64,000 nucleotides of DNA from Magnetofaba australis IT-1 (GTDB lineage Bacteria > Pseudomonadota > Magnetococcia > Magnetococcales > Magnetococcaceae): positions 36,001 through 100,000 of the forward strand of contig NZ_LVJN01000020.1 in the NCBI RefSeq assembly GCF_002109495.1, in the 5' to 3' direction. Below the pieces are notes generated by a model that saw nothing but the letters and a program-made list of their open reading frames with translations, was not told where the DNA came from and searched no databases. Made by a program: the position numbers and the translations under genes. Positions within the stretch are counted from its first letter, which is position 1, and each line of letters opens with the position of its first letter. Shown here piece by piece: positions 1 to 8,295 of the stretch.

Positions 1-1
1 G

Positions 2-64
2 GGGTTTGCGGTTGTGAGCGTGCTGGAATTTTCTTTGCCCGGTATGCCGGTTGGCTTATCCTGA
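2..64 (+). CDS. Possible 3' end of an upstream gene (partial)
   Basis: One frame is open from the left edge and stops at TGA 62-64, giving about 20 residues ending in PGMPVGLS. It would sit just upstream of the response regulator. The fragment is too short to identify and may be chance. Confidence 0.3.
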   Translation, partial: GFAVVSVLEFSLPGMPVGLS

Positions 65-114
65 AGCCGTTTTGCATGACCCGTTCCCGCTGGACCGTTG
101 GAAGGAGGCGAGAC

Positions 115-1083
115 GTGACGGATTCGCCCGCCAAGCAGAAGCCCCCACAAGTTCTGGTTGTGGATGACCAGATCATCAATGTTGAGATCCTCACCGACTA
201 TCTGAAACAGGAGGGCTACAGCGTCTCTGTGGCTCGTGACGGCGCCACCGCGCTGCGCGTTCTGGAGCGCAAACCGCGCGATTTTGACGCCGTGCTGCTG
301 GACCGTATGATGCCGAAGATGGATGGCATCGAGGTGCTCAAACGCATCAAGGCGCACCCCGAGATGCATCTGGTTCCGGTGATCATGCAGACCGCCAAAT
401 CCGCCCAGGCGGAGATTCTGGAGGGGTTGCGAGCGGGCGCCCACTACTACCTCACCAAACCGCTGCGCCGGGAGATGCTGCTGGCGGTGGTGAATACGGC
501 GGTGGGGGATTACAGAGACTATAAATCGATGCAGGAGCGCGCCGAACGCGCCCTGCGCGAGGCGCGCGACAGCATCGCCAGCATCCGTTTGCTGGAACAG
601 GGGCGCTTTCGTTTTCGCCATCTCTCCGATGCGCAGAGTCTGGCGGCGCTGCTGGCCAACCTGTTTCCCGATTCACAACGGGCGGCGGTGGGGCTTTCGG
701 AGCTGCTGATCAACGCTGTGGAGCATGGCAATCTGCAGATCACCTACGCCGAGAAGGGGCAACTCCTGACCAATCGGCGGCTGCTGTGGATGGAAGAGGT
801 GGAGCGGCGTCTGGCGTTGCCGGAATATGCCGACAAGTATGTGGAAGTGACCTTGCAACACAGCGCCGAGCGCCTGAGCGTGACCATTCGCGACGCTGGC
901 GACGGCTTCAACTGGGCCGACTATCTGGAGTTTGACCCCAAGCGCGCCTTCGATCCCCATGGACGCGGCATCGCCATGGCCCGCGCCATGAGCTTTGATA
1001 CCCTGCAATACAACGACGTGGGCAATGAAGTCACCGTCACGGTCAACCTCGCCTCAGAAGAAAACGTCGCCTCCTCATCATGA
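115..1083 (+). CDS. Response regulator with C-terminal HATPase-like (RsbW-type) domain
   Basis: About 322 aa. Residues 10-130 are a receiver domain: acidic pair in VLVVDDQ, phosphoacceptor Asp in LLDRMMP at about residue 63, and the conserved Lys in YLTKPL. A linker follows, then a C-terminal ATPase-like fold with an N-box (ELLINAVEHG) and a glycine-rich stretch (DAGDGF, HGRGIAMARA), as in anti-sigma-factor kinases. By family, such proteins pass a phosphorelay signal into a partner switch; the partner is not visible here. I prefer GTG 115 over ATG 76 because GAAGGAGG lies 6 bases upstream of it. The stop overlaps the ubiD start as ATGA, so the two are probably cotranscribed. Confidence 0.85.
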   Translation: MTDSPAKQKPPQVLVVDDQIINVEILTDYLKQEGYSVSVARDGATALRVLERKPRDFDAVLLDRMMPKMDGIEVLKRIKAHPEMHLVPVIMQTAKSAQAEILEGLRAGAHYYLTKPLRREMLLAVVNTAVGDYRDYKSMQERAERALREARDSIASIRLLEQGRFRFRHLSDAQSLAALLANLFPDSQRAAVGLSELLINAVEHGNLQITYAEKGQLLTNRRLLWMEEVERRLALPEYADKYVEVTLQHSAERLSVTIRDAGDGFNWADYLEFDPKRAFDPHGRGIAMARAMSFDTLQYNDVGNEVTVTVNLASEENVASSS

Positions 1084-2942
1084 GCCAAACCGCCTCTTCC
1101 GCCCCCAAAGCGTTTGCCGATCTGCGCGCATTCATCACCATGCTGGAGCAGCGCGGCGAGTTGATCCGCATCGACCGTGCGGTGGACCCCAATCTGGAGA
1201 TCACCGAAATCAGCACCCGCTTGCTGGCCGAAGGCGGCCCAGCGGTGCTGTTCACCAACCCGGTGGGCGGGCGGATGCCGGTGTTAGCCAATCTGTTCGG
1301 CTCCCAGGAGCGGGTGGGGCTGGCGGTGGGGCAGTCGCTGGAGGGGCTGTCGGAGCTGGGCGAGCTGCTGGCGTGGCTGAAACAGCCGGAGCCCCCCACG
1401 GGCGGCATCGGCAGTCTATGGGAGATTGCGCGCAATCTCAGCCGCGTGCGCCACATGCCCACCCGACGCCTGCGCCGGGCGCCGTGGATGGCGCAGAGCT
1501 TCGACGGCGACGCCGTGGATCTGGGCATGCTGCCGCTGATGACCTGCTGGCCGGGCGATGTGGGGCCGCTGATCACCTGGCCGTTGGTGATCACCCAGGG
1601 CCCCGACGGCGGACCAGTGAATATCGGCATCTACCGCATGCAGCCCATTGGGCGCAATCGCCTGATCATGCGCTGGCTCAAACATCGCGGCGGGGCGCAA
1701 CATGCGCGCGCGTTCCACAAGCCGATTCCGGTGGCGGTGGCCATCGGCGCCGATCCAGGGACCATTCTGGCGGCGGTCACCCCGGTGCCCGACACCCTCT
1801 CTGAATACGCCTTTGGCGGATTGATGCGGGAGAAGCGCATCCCTATCGTCAAATCCGCGCTCTCCGGCCTGCCCATTCCCGCCTCCGCCGAGATCGTGCT
1901 GGAGGGGACGGTGGATCTCAATGACGTGGCCGATGAAGGCCCCTATGGCGACCACACCGGGTACTACAACGAAGTCGAGCGCTTCCCGGTGTTCACCGTG
2001 CAGCGCATGAGTCTGCGCCAGGATCCCATCTACCTCTCCACCTTTACCGGACGCCCGCCCGATGAGCCGTCGGTGCTGGCGCTGGCGCTCAACCGCGTGT
2101 TTGTGCCGCTGCTGCGCAAGCAGTTCCCGGAGATCGTCGCTTTCCACCTGCCCGCCGAGGCGTGCTCCTACCGCGCGGCGGTGATTGCGCTGAAGAAGGG
2201 CTATCCCGGCCACGCCTTCCGCGCCATGACCGGCGTATGGGGCTTTCTGCGTCAGTTCCTCTACACCAAGACGCTGTTCGTGGTGGACGCCGGGGTGGAT
2301 GTGACCGACTGGGATGCGGTGATGGATTGCGTGGCGCGCCACGTCCATCCGGGGCGCGATCTGCATGTGATCGGCAACACCCCCATCGACTATCTGGACT
2401 TTGCCTCGCCGCAGAGCAGTCTGGGGGGCAAGTTGGGGGTGGACGCCACCACCAAAATCGGCGCCGAAGCCGACATCGGCGCGCCGTTCCTGCCGCCGCC
2501 CGACGCCGCCGCGCGCTGGAGTGACGCCTTGATGGGCATCGATGGCGCGCAGAGCGTCGCCTGTCGTCCCGAGCTGGGGCTGGCGGCGCTGGCCATTGAG
2601 AAGCGCGCCGCCGGGCAATCCCGCCGCGCCATTGAGCAAGCGTGGGCCGCGCTGCCGCCGGAGATGGGTCCCAAGCAGTTGTGGATCGTCGATGGCGATA
2701 TCGACCCGCACAATTGGGATGACTTGATTTGGGTATTGGCCACCCGTTTTGACGCCAGCCGTGACCTAGCCATCGAGCCCAGCGGTTTGCGCTTTGCCTG
2801 GGATGTGACCAACAAGTTGCCCGGCGAGACCGAGCGCGAGTGGGGGACGCCCATCGTGATGCGTGATGACGTGATCCAGCGAGTCGATGCAATGTGGCCG
2901 GAGCTGGGTTTGCCGGGCGCGGGCAAGTCGATCTGGCGCTGA
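1080..2942 (+). CDS. ubiD: UbiD-family 4-hydroxy-3-polyprenylbenzoate decarboxylase
   Basis: 620 aa. UbiD enzymes use prenylated FMN, made by UbiX, to decarboxylate the ubiquinone precursor. Diagnostic stretches are the MQPIGRNRLIMRW-like core, HKPIPVAVAIGADP, and EGPYGDHTGYYNEVERFPV, the signature around the prFMN/metal site. The protein is longer than E. coli UbiD (about 497 aa); the extra length is at the C-terminus, after the DATTK region. It overlaps the response regulator by 4 bases. No ubiX is in the window. The family assignment is firm; the exact substrate is inferred. Confidence 0.93.
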   Translation: MSQTASSAPKAFADLRAFITMLEQRGELIRIDRAVDPNLEITEISTRLLAEGGPAVLFTNPVGGRMPVLANLFGSQERVGLAVGQSLEGLSELGELLAWLKQPEPPTGGIGSLWEIARNLSRVRHMPTRRLRRAPWMAQSFDGDAVDLGMLPLMTCWPGDVGPLITWPLVITQGPDGGPVNIGIYRMQPIGRNRLIMRWLKHRGGAQHARAFHKPIPVAVAIGADPGTILAAVTPVPDTLSEYAFGGLMREKRIPIVKSALSGLPIPASAEIVLEGTVDLNDVADEGPYGDHTGYYNEVERFPVFTVQRMSLRQDPIYLSTFTGRPPDEPSVLALALNRVFVPLLRKQFPEIVAFHLPAEACSYRAAVIALKKGYPGHAFRAMTGVWGFLRQFLYTKTLFVVDAGVDVTDWDAVMDCVARHVHPGRDLHVIGNTPIDYLDFASPQSSLGGKLGVDATTKIGAEADIGAPFLPPPDAAARWSDALMGIDGAQSVACRPELGLAALAIEKRAAGQSRRAIEQAWAALPPEMGPKQLWIVDGDIDPHNWDDLIWVLATRFDASRDLAIEPSGLRFAWDVTNKLPGETEREWGTPIVMRDDVIQRVDAMWPELGLPGAGKSIWR

Positions 2943-2943
2943 G

Positions 2944-3032
2944 CCAAATTGGCCGCCGACTGGTCGGCGGCGGGGTCTGGGGTCCGCGACCCCAGCGGGG
3001 TGTGGGGCGGCGCCCCACGGTGTGGCAGTTGT
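2944..3032 (-). repeat. Mosaic palindromic repeat, family A, partial copy (R1)
   Basis: Contains the CCGCCGACTGGTCGGCGG palindrome, a GGGTC/GACCC hairpin and a GTGGGGCGGCGCCCCAC hairpin in the order shared with the other family A copies. It lies directly after the ubiD stop and could act as its terminator. Confidence 0.8.
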
Positions 3033-3040
3033 CTTTGGCC

Positions 3041-3225
3041 GTTTCCCCAGCAAGAGAGTTTGAGCCAGTAAGAGGTTAGGGGAAAATCTCAGAATGACGA
3101 GCCAGCACGGAGGCCGTCGGGGAAACGGCAGTGAGCGATATGGCGGCGAAGCCGCCAGGAGCGAATGCCGTAGATCTCTGAGCCAGGGAAAGTTGAAGAG
3201 TGTTTGTGGCAAAGTAAATCCGGCA
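3041..3225. repeat. Second structured repeat family C, copy 1
   Basis: Bounded by GGCCGTTTCCCC and GGGGAAACGGCAGTGAGC, an inverted pair, followed by a GGCGGCGAAGCCGCC hairpin and ending in GTTTGTGGCAAAG. The same ordered blocks recur at about 49296-49490. No supported coding frame; it could be a structured RNA or a mobile-element relic. Confidence 0.6.
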
Positions 3226-3283
3226 ATTAACCAATAAACTCAGGCTATTGTATGAGCCACCAAAGGAGGCGGCAAAAAAGCGC

Positions 3284-3311
3284 TTGACTTGCAAATGAGA
3301 AACATTATCGT
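3284..3311 (+). promoter_or_regulatory. Putative promoter overlapped by a Fur-box-like operator
   Basis: TTGACT at 3284-3289 and TATCGT at 3306-3311, 16 bases apart, could be -35 and -10 elements. The 19-mer at 3291-3309 (GCAAATGAGAAACATTATC) matches the classical Fur consensus at 15 of 19 positions and covers the spacer and -10, the usual position for repression. It lies 40 bases upstream of the DUF2325 gene. Confidence 0.55.
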
Positions 3312-3348
3312 TAGCAGCACGTTTCGACTCTGCTGATGAGGCCATTCC

Positions 3349-4581
3349 ATGTGCAAATTGTCTTCCGATACCGTCTCCTCTGTGGGCGCGACCGCGCCTG
3401 TCAAACCGCTCTCCAACGGCAAACGGCGCAAGCTGTGGCAAGTGGATGAGCGACTCATCTGCCCCATTATCGGCACCTGCTTTTCTATTGAAGCATTACG
3501 CGCCCACGCCAACCGCACCCACTCCTCCGTGGAGACGGCCAGCGACTTCGAGGTTCACGCCACCGCCACCGCCTCAGCCAAACAGAGTGGCCGTCTGGGT
3601 AAACTCCTCAACAAAGCGTTGGACCGTCAACATACGCGCAGCCTGAGCCGCGCCAAGCAGATTCGCGATAGCCAGGGTTTGCTGGAGTGGTGGCGCGAGG
3701 CGGTGCAGAGCGGACGGGTGGCCGGGCCGTTGTGGGCCATCGCTTCGCATCCGCATGCTGATGAGACCTGCTTGAGCCAGGTGTATGGCGATATCCATAT
3801 GCTCTCCCATCTGCATGGGGCCAATGCGCGGGCGCGGCTGACGCAGCAGGCCGATGCGCAACAGGCGCAGGAGCAGTTGCGCGCCGAAGTGGAGGCGCTG
3901 AAAACGCGCCTGCATCAGACGGTGCGCGATCGCGACGCCAACTTGTTGCGCTTGCGCGAGGAGAATCGCGCTCTGCAGGCGCGTTTGGATCTGCTCAACA
4001 CCCGCGCCGAGCGGGATCAGCAGGCCGAAAGCGCAGAGAGCGCCCTGATGCTGCAAGGGGCGGTGCAGGCCATGGAGCGGCTCGAGGGCGAGCGCGCGGT
4101 GTTGAAGATGGATCTCACCGCCGAGCGGGAGCGGGCGGATCTGCTGATGCAGAGAGCCGATGAGATGGAGCAGGAGCGCGATGCGTTGGAGAGCGCCATT
4201 CAGACTCTGTTGGCGCCCACTTGCGAGAATTCAGGCGCGTGTGATGGCAAACAGTGCGCGCATCCAGACCTGAAGGGGCGTTGCCTGCTTTATGTGGGTG
4301 GGGTGACCCATCTGCGCGGGCGCTATCGGGATCTGGTCAAGCGCTATAACGGGCGTTTGATCCACCATGATGGCGGGGTGGGGGATGGCGCGGCGCGGTT
4401 GGAGAGTCTGATGAGTCGCGCCGATCTGGTGATCTGCCCGGTGGATTGCGTCAGTCACGATGCGTGTTTGCGCAGCAAGAAGTATTGCAAGCACAATGGC
4501 AAGCCGTTCATTTCGCTGCGCAGCTCGGGGTTGGCGTCATTGACCCGCGAACTCCACACCATGGTGATGACCAGGCATTGA
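3349..4581 (+). CDS. DUF2325 domain-containing protein with long coiled coil
   Basis: 410 aa. The N-terminal half carries a Cys/His-containing stretch (ICPIIGTCF) and a helical region. Residues about 165-285 are heptad-rich coiled coil (many E, R, Q, L). The C-terminal 105 residues are a clear DUF2325 domain: LYVGGVTHL, HHDGGVGD, CPVDCVSHDAC, KPFISLRSSG. DUF2325 has no established reaction; its conserved Cys/His residues suggest metal or redox binding. The Fur-like operator upstream suggests iron-repressed expression, which is inference. Flanked on both sides by mosaic repeats. Confidence 0.85.
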   Translation: MCKLSSDTVSSVGATAPVKPLSNGKRRKLWQVDERLICPIIGTCFSIEALRAHANRTHSSVETASDFEVHATATASAKQSGRLGKLLNKALDRQHTRSLSRAKQIRDSQGLLEWWREAVQSGRVAGPLWAIASHPHADETCLSQVYGDIHMLSHLHGANARARLTQQADAQQAQEQLRAEVEALKTRLHQTVRDRDANLLRLREENRALQARLDLLNTRAERDQQAESAESALMLQGAVQAMERLEGERAVLKMDLTAERERADLLMQRADEMEQERDALESAIQTLLAPTCENSGACDGKQCAHPDLKGRCLLYVGGVTHLRGRYRDLVKRYNGRLIHHDGGVGDGAARLESLMSRADLVICPVDCVSHDACLRSKKYCKHNGKPFISLRSSGLASLTRELHTMVMTRH

Positions 4582-4582
4582 T

Positions 4583-4785
4583 CTATAGTGGGTCGAAACC
4601 AAAACTGCTCAAAACGGCCAATGTTTGCGTGACGTAGATTGAGCTTGCGCTGACTATTGGCCGCCGACTGGTCGGCGGCGGGGTCTGGGGGCTGCGCCCC
4701 CAGCGGGTATGGGCGGAGCCCATGGTTTGGTCTTTGGGAGCTCGAGGGCAAAGCCCTCGATATCTTTCATTATCCAAAAACCGAG
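4583..4785 (-). repeat. Mosaic palindromic repeat, family A (R2)
   Basis: Reverse-orientation copy. In plus-strand order it has the AATGTTTGCGTGACG block, TGCGCTGACTATTGG, the CCGCCGACTGGTCGGCGG palindrome, a GGGGGCTGCGCCCCC hairpin, a TGGGC hairpin, and GAGGGCAAAGCCCTCGATATC. Its left end matches the right end of the copy near 7.4 kb. Confidence 0.85.
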
Positions 4786-4814
4786 CATGTCCGATTCTCG
4801 GTTTGACTTACTAT

Positions 4815-4912
4815 AACGAGGGTCCAGGGAAATCATTTCCCTGGCGGGTTAAGGGCGGAGCCCTTATGGGGTCTGGGGCAAAGCCCCAGTCTCTCCAAGC
4901 ATCCAAAAAACA
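4815..4912. repeat. Palindromic repeat, family B (R2b)
   Basis: Ordered hairpins: CCAGGGAAATCATTTCCCTGG, AAGGGCGGAGCCCTT and GGGGCAAAGCCCC, introduced by ACGAGGGT. The same order occurs at 58955-59060 and partly at 7462-7527. It fills the rest of the gap between the DUF2325 gene and the EF-G paralogue; no gene is seen in 4582-4958. Confidence 0.75.
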
Positions 4913-4958
4913 ATACAGGGAGGAGAAGAACATCCTGCTCCCCCCGTTATTGCTAGAA

Positions 4959-7034
4959 TTAGCCCTTATCTTCCAGCGCCTTGCGGGCGATGTGGCTGGG
5001 CACTTCCTGATAGTAGCCGGTCTGCATGGTGTAGAGACCGCGCCCGGAGGTCAGCGCGTTCAAGGTGTTGCCATAATCCAGCACCTCGGCCATGGGGACT
5101 TCGGCCAGAATTACCTGGGCCCCGCCACGGGGATTGACGCCGGTGATCTTGCCGCGGCGGGAGTTCAGATCGCCGATGACGTCGCCCATGCTCTCATCGG
5201 GGGAGACCACTTCCATGGCCATCACCGGCTCCAGCAGCACCGAGCCGCCCTCGTCCATGGCGTTCTTGAAGGCGATGGAGCCGGCGCTGCGGAAGGCGTT
5301 GTCGGAGCTGTCCACCGAGTGGTGGGAGCCGTCCACCAGCTTCACCTTCACATCCACCACCGGATAGCCGCCGACGATGCCCTTGGACATGGCGTCGATG
5401 ACGCCCTTCTCCACCGCCGGGATGAAGTTGCGCGGAATGACGCCGCCGACGATTTTGTTCTCGAACACAAAGCCTTCGCCGCGCGCCAGCGGCTCCACTT
5501 CGATCCAGCAGTCGCCGAACTGACCGCGTCCGCCAGACTGCTTCTTGAGCTTGCCCTGCACCCGACACGCCTTGGTGAGGGTTTCGTGATAGGGCACCTT
5601 GGGCGCCTTGAGGGTGGCTTTGGCGTTGTACTTGCGCTCCAGACGATCCAGCACCACCGCCAGATGGGTCTGGCCCATGCCCGCCAGAATCAGCTCCTTG
5701 GTCTCATCGTCGCGATGCACGCGGATGGTGGGATCCTCCTCGCACAGCTTCTGCAACCCCTGGGAGACCTTGTCTTCGCTCTTGGAGTCCACCTCCACCG
5801 CATAGGCCAGCGCAGGCTCCTGGTAGCGCACGCGATGATAGTGAATGGGGTTGTCGGCATCGCACAGGGTGTCGCCGGTGTGGGTGTCGGACAGGCGCGC
5901 AATGGCGCCGATCTGCCCCGCCTCCAGGTGCGACACCTGGGTCATCTCCTTGCCTTCGATGCGATAGAGATGGCCGCCCTTCTCCTTCACCCCCCGGGTG
6001 GCGTTGAGAATGGGGGAGTCGGCCTTGAGCACGCCGGAGAAGACCCGCACCATGTTCATTTTGCCCGCAAACGGGTCGATGACGGTTTTAAAGGTGACCG
6101 CCGACATGGGCTCGGATACATCCGGCTGACGCGCAATCTCGCGCTCATGGTTCTCAGGATCCACCCCCACCAACGGTTTGAGGGCGGCTTTATCCACCGG
6201 GCTGGGCAGATAGTTGACGATGGCGTTGGCCAGCGCGCGACAGCCGATGTTCATCGCCCCGGAGCCGCAGAACATGGGCAGCAGACGACGGGTCATCACC
6301 GCCTCCTTCAAACCGGCGTGGAGCTGCTCCTCGGTGGGCTCCTGGCCGTTCTCCAGATAGGCTTCCAACAGCTCGTCGTCGCCCTCGACGATCTTCTCCA
6401 CCAGCTCGGCGCGGTAGTGTTCGGCGTCGGCGCGGGCCTCTTCGGGCAGCTCAATCTGCTCGAACACCCCCTCCTTGGCCGACCACGCGGTCATGGGGAT
6501 CAGGTCGACGATGCCATGGAAGTCGTCGCCATTGCCGATGGGGATGGTCAGCGGCAGGGTGGTGACGCCCAGGTCCTGCTGAATCTGCCCCAGGGCGCGG
6601 ATGAAGTCGGCGTTGTGCTTCTCCATCTTGTTGATGAAGCCGATGGCCGGGACTTCGGCCTCCTGCACCATCTTCCAGTAGCGTTCGTTTTCGGTTTTGA
6701 CGCCGTGTACGCCGGAGTAGCACAGCACCGCGCCGCCCACCACCGACAGCACGCCGCGGGTGTGCTCCAGAAAGTCGATGTAGCCCGGGGTGTCGATGAT
6801 ATTGATGTCGTAGTCGCGCCAGGGGAAGTGTCCGATCTGCGGGCTGATGGTGATGCCGCGGGCGATCTCTTCGGGTTCGTTGCGCAGCACCGTATCGCCG
6901 CGCGCCACGTCGCCGCGTTTGCTGATGACGCCGCCGTTGAAGAACAGCGATTCGGCCAACGTGGTGGCGCCGCCGCCGCCATGGGCGAGCAGGGCGACAT
7001 TGCGGATATGGGTGGTGGCGACAGCATCGGACAT
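4959..7034 (-). CDS. Elongation factor G paralogue with degenerate GTPase motifs
   Basis: 691 aa with EF-G architecture (G domain, domains II-V) including RGITIS at about 59-64. Three G motifs deviate. The P-loop reads AHGGGGATT (residues 17-25), with Ala23 where the nucleotide-binding Lys belongs. G3 is DTPGY, with Tyr85 for the catalytic His. G4 is NKME instead of NKMD. By family it belongs with EF-G-like proteins (FusA2 type) rather than the essential translocase; loss of the P-loop Lys suggests weak or absent GTP hydrolysis (inference). The start is ATG 7034, preceded by AAAGGAG at 6 bases; the frame extends 29 codons upstream without support. A standalone gene between repeats. Confidence 0.88.
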   Translation of the reverse strand: MSDAVATTHIRNVALLAHGGGGATTLAESLFFNGGVISKRGDVARGDTVLRNEPEEIARGITISPQIGHFPWRDYDINIIDTPGYIDFLEHTRGVLSVVGGAVLCYSGVHGVKTENERYWKMVQEAEVPAIGFINKMEKHNADFIRALGQIQQDLGVTTLPLTIPIGNGDDFHGIVDLIPMTAWSAKEGVFEQIELPEEARADAEHYRAELVEKIVEGDDELLEAYLENGQEPTEEQLHAGLKEAVMTRRLLPMFCGSGAMNIGCRALANAIVNYLPSPVDKAALKPLVGVDPENHEREIARQPDVSEPMSAVTFKTVIDPFAGKMNMVRVFSGVLKADSPILNATRGVKEKGGHLYRIEGKEMTQVSHLEAGQIGAIARLSDTHTGDTLCDADNPIHYHRVRYQEPALAYAVEVDSKSEDKVSQGLQKLCEEDPTIRVHRDDETKELILAGMGQTHLAVVLDRLERKYNAKATLKAPKVPYHETLTKACRVQGKLKKQSGGRGQFGDCWIEVEPLARGEGFVFENKIVGGVIPRNFIPAVEKGVIDAMSKGIVGGYPVVDVKVKLVDGSHHSVDSSDNAFRSAGSIAFKNAMDEGGSVLLEPVMAMEVVSPDESMGDVIGDLNSRRGKITGVNPRGGAQVILAEVPMAEVLDYGNTLNALTSGRGLYTMQTGYYQEVPSHIARKALEDKG

Positions 7035-7199
7035 GGGCGACTCCTTTGGGGTGCGTGCGGGCGTGTGCGCCGTGTGGGGCACAGGCCGCCGCGCCGAAGC
7101 AATGACGGGGAATATAGGCATCCAGTCTACTCCTCCAAACAGCGCAACCCAAGGATTGGCAAGGGGAGAAAGAGCGGATTCTGAGGGGTGATCAGAGAG

Positions 7200-7445
7200 G
7201 GTGAAATAGTGTCGCTAGCATTCAATAATGAACATATGGGCGCTGGAAGATATCGAGGGCTTTGCCCTCGAGCTCCCAAAGATCAAACCGTGGGGCGCCG
7301 CCCCACACCCCGCTGGGGTCCGCGACCCCAGACCCCGCCGCCGACCAGTCGGCGGCCAATAGTCAACGCAAGCCGAACCAGCGTCACGCAAACATTGGCC
7401 ACTCTGTGCAGTTTTGGTTTTGACTCGCTATATATTCTGATTGCC
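7200..7445 (+). repeat. Mosaic palindromic repeat, family A, near full length (R3)
   Basis: Forward copy: GTCGCTAGCATTCAA end, GATATCGAGGGCTTTGCCC, GTGGGGCGCCGCCCCAC, GGGTCCGCGACCC, the CCGCCGACCAGTCGGCGG palindrome, CGTCACGCAAACATT, and an AT-rich end near CTATATATTC. A family B fragment (GGGGTCTGGGGCGAAGCCCC) follows at 7462-7527. No gene is seen in 7035-7542. Confidence 0.85.
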
Positions 7446-7542
7446 AGCAGGGGGCAAAACTCACGAAAGTCCAGGGCAGCGCCCTCATGGGGTCTGGGGC
7501 GAAGCCCCAGCATCTTAAAGCGTCCCGGAGATTTTTAGAAAA

Positions 7543-8265
7543 TTACAGCAACTCACGCAGAATCACCGCCATGCCGGAGCAGGCCGCCACCAGCAGCACG
7601 GCGCGGCGCACGGCGGCGTGATTCAAACGGTTCTTGATGGGGTAGGAGAGCAGAAAGCCCAAGCCGATGGCGGGCATGAACATCAGCCCCAATTGAAACT
7701 CCGCCGCACCCATGCGGCCAATGCGCCACAGGGTGAGCACGCTGATGGCCGAACCGAAGGAGAACACCACACTGAGTACGCCGCGCAGTTTGGGTCCGGG
7801 CAGATGTTGCAGCGACAGCGCCACCGGCGGTCCGCCCATGCTGGTGGTGATGCTCATTACCCCGGAAAGCACCCCCGCCGGGCCCAGCAGCTTGGGCGAA
7901 GGGTGGAAATGGGGCGCAAACCACGACAGCCCCACCGCCAGCAGGGTCAGGCTTCCGAACAGGAACGCCAAACCGCGCGCGGAGATCCAACTCAGCACCT
8001 CGGCGCCCAGCCACAACCCCGGCAGCGTGCCGAGCATGATCCAACCGACCAGTTTGAGGTCCACCTCGCGCCATTCGCGCAGGGACATCATCAGCGTCAG
8101 CAGCAGTCCGGCCAGGATCACCGGCCCCGGCACCATGTGCGGGGCGATCAACATCAGGGTGGGGGCGGCGATGAGGGCGTAACCGAAGCCGGTTGCGCCC
8201 TGCACCAGGCCGCCGGTGGCGACGGCCAGCCACAGCGCCGCCAGTTGCAGCAGGGAGAACGACAT
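7543..8265 (-). CDS. TauE/SafE (TSUP) family membrane permease
   Basis: About 240 aa, almost entirely hydrophobic, with about 8 predicted membrane segments and the TSUP N-terminal pattern GGLVQGATGFGYALIAAP and a second-half SGVMSITTSMGGPPVAL loop. TSUP proteins export or import small sulfur or carboxylate anions; the substrate is not predictable. ATG 8265 is preferred over the upstream TTG because a GGAA element lies just before it. It starts 30 bases after rodZ and probably shares the nadE-rodZ transcript. Confidence 0.85.
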   Translation of the reverse strand: MSFSLLQLAALWLAVATGGLVQGATGFGYALIAAPTLMLIAPHMVPGPVILAGLLLTLMMSLREWREVDLKLVGWIMLGTLPGLWLGAEVLSWISARGLAFLFGSLTLLAVGLSWFAPHFHPSPKLLGPAGVLSGVMSITTSMGGPPVALSLQHLPGPKLRGVLSVVFSFGSAISVLTLWRIGRMGAAEFQLGLMFMPAIGLGFLLSYPIKNRLNHAAVRRAVLLVAACSGMAVILRELL

Positions 8266-8295
8266 GGGGGGTTCCAATCAGATGCGACGAACGGC

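Noticed and set aside
1416..2711. 431-aa frame opposite ubiD
   Set aside because: Shadow of ubiD in GC-rich DNA: low-complexity His/Arg/Gly sequence, no ribosome site, and ubiD is unmistakable on the other strand.
3076..3518. Minus-strand frames of 92-121 aa upstream of the DUF2325 gene
   Set aside because: They translate family C repeat sequence and overlap the promoter and start of a well-supported gene.
4722..7184. 820-aa frame opposite the EF-G paralogue
   Set aside because: Antisense to a clear EF-G sequence, with His/Gly/Asp-rich shadow composition and a start inside repeat DNA.
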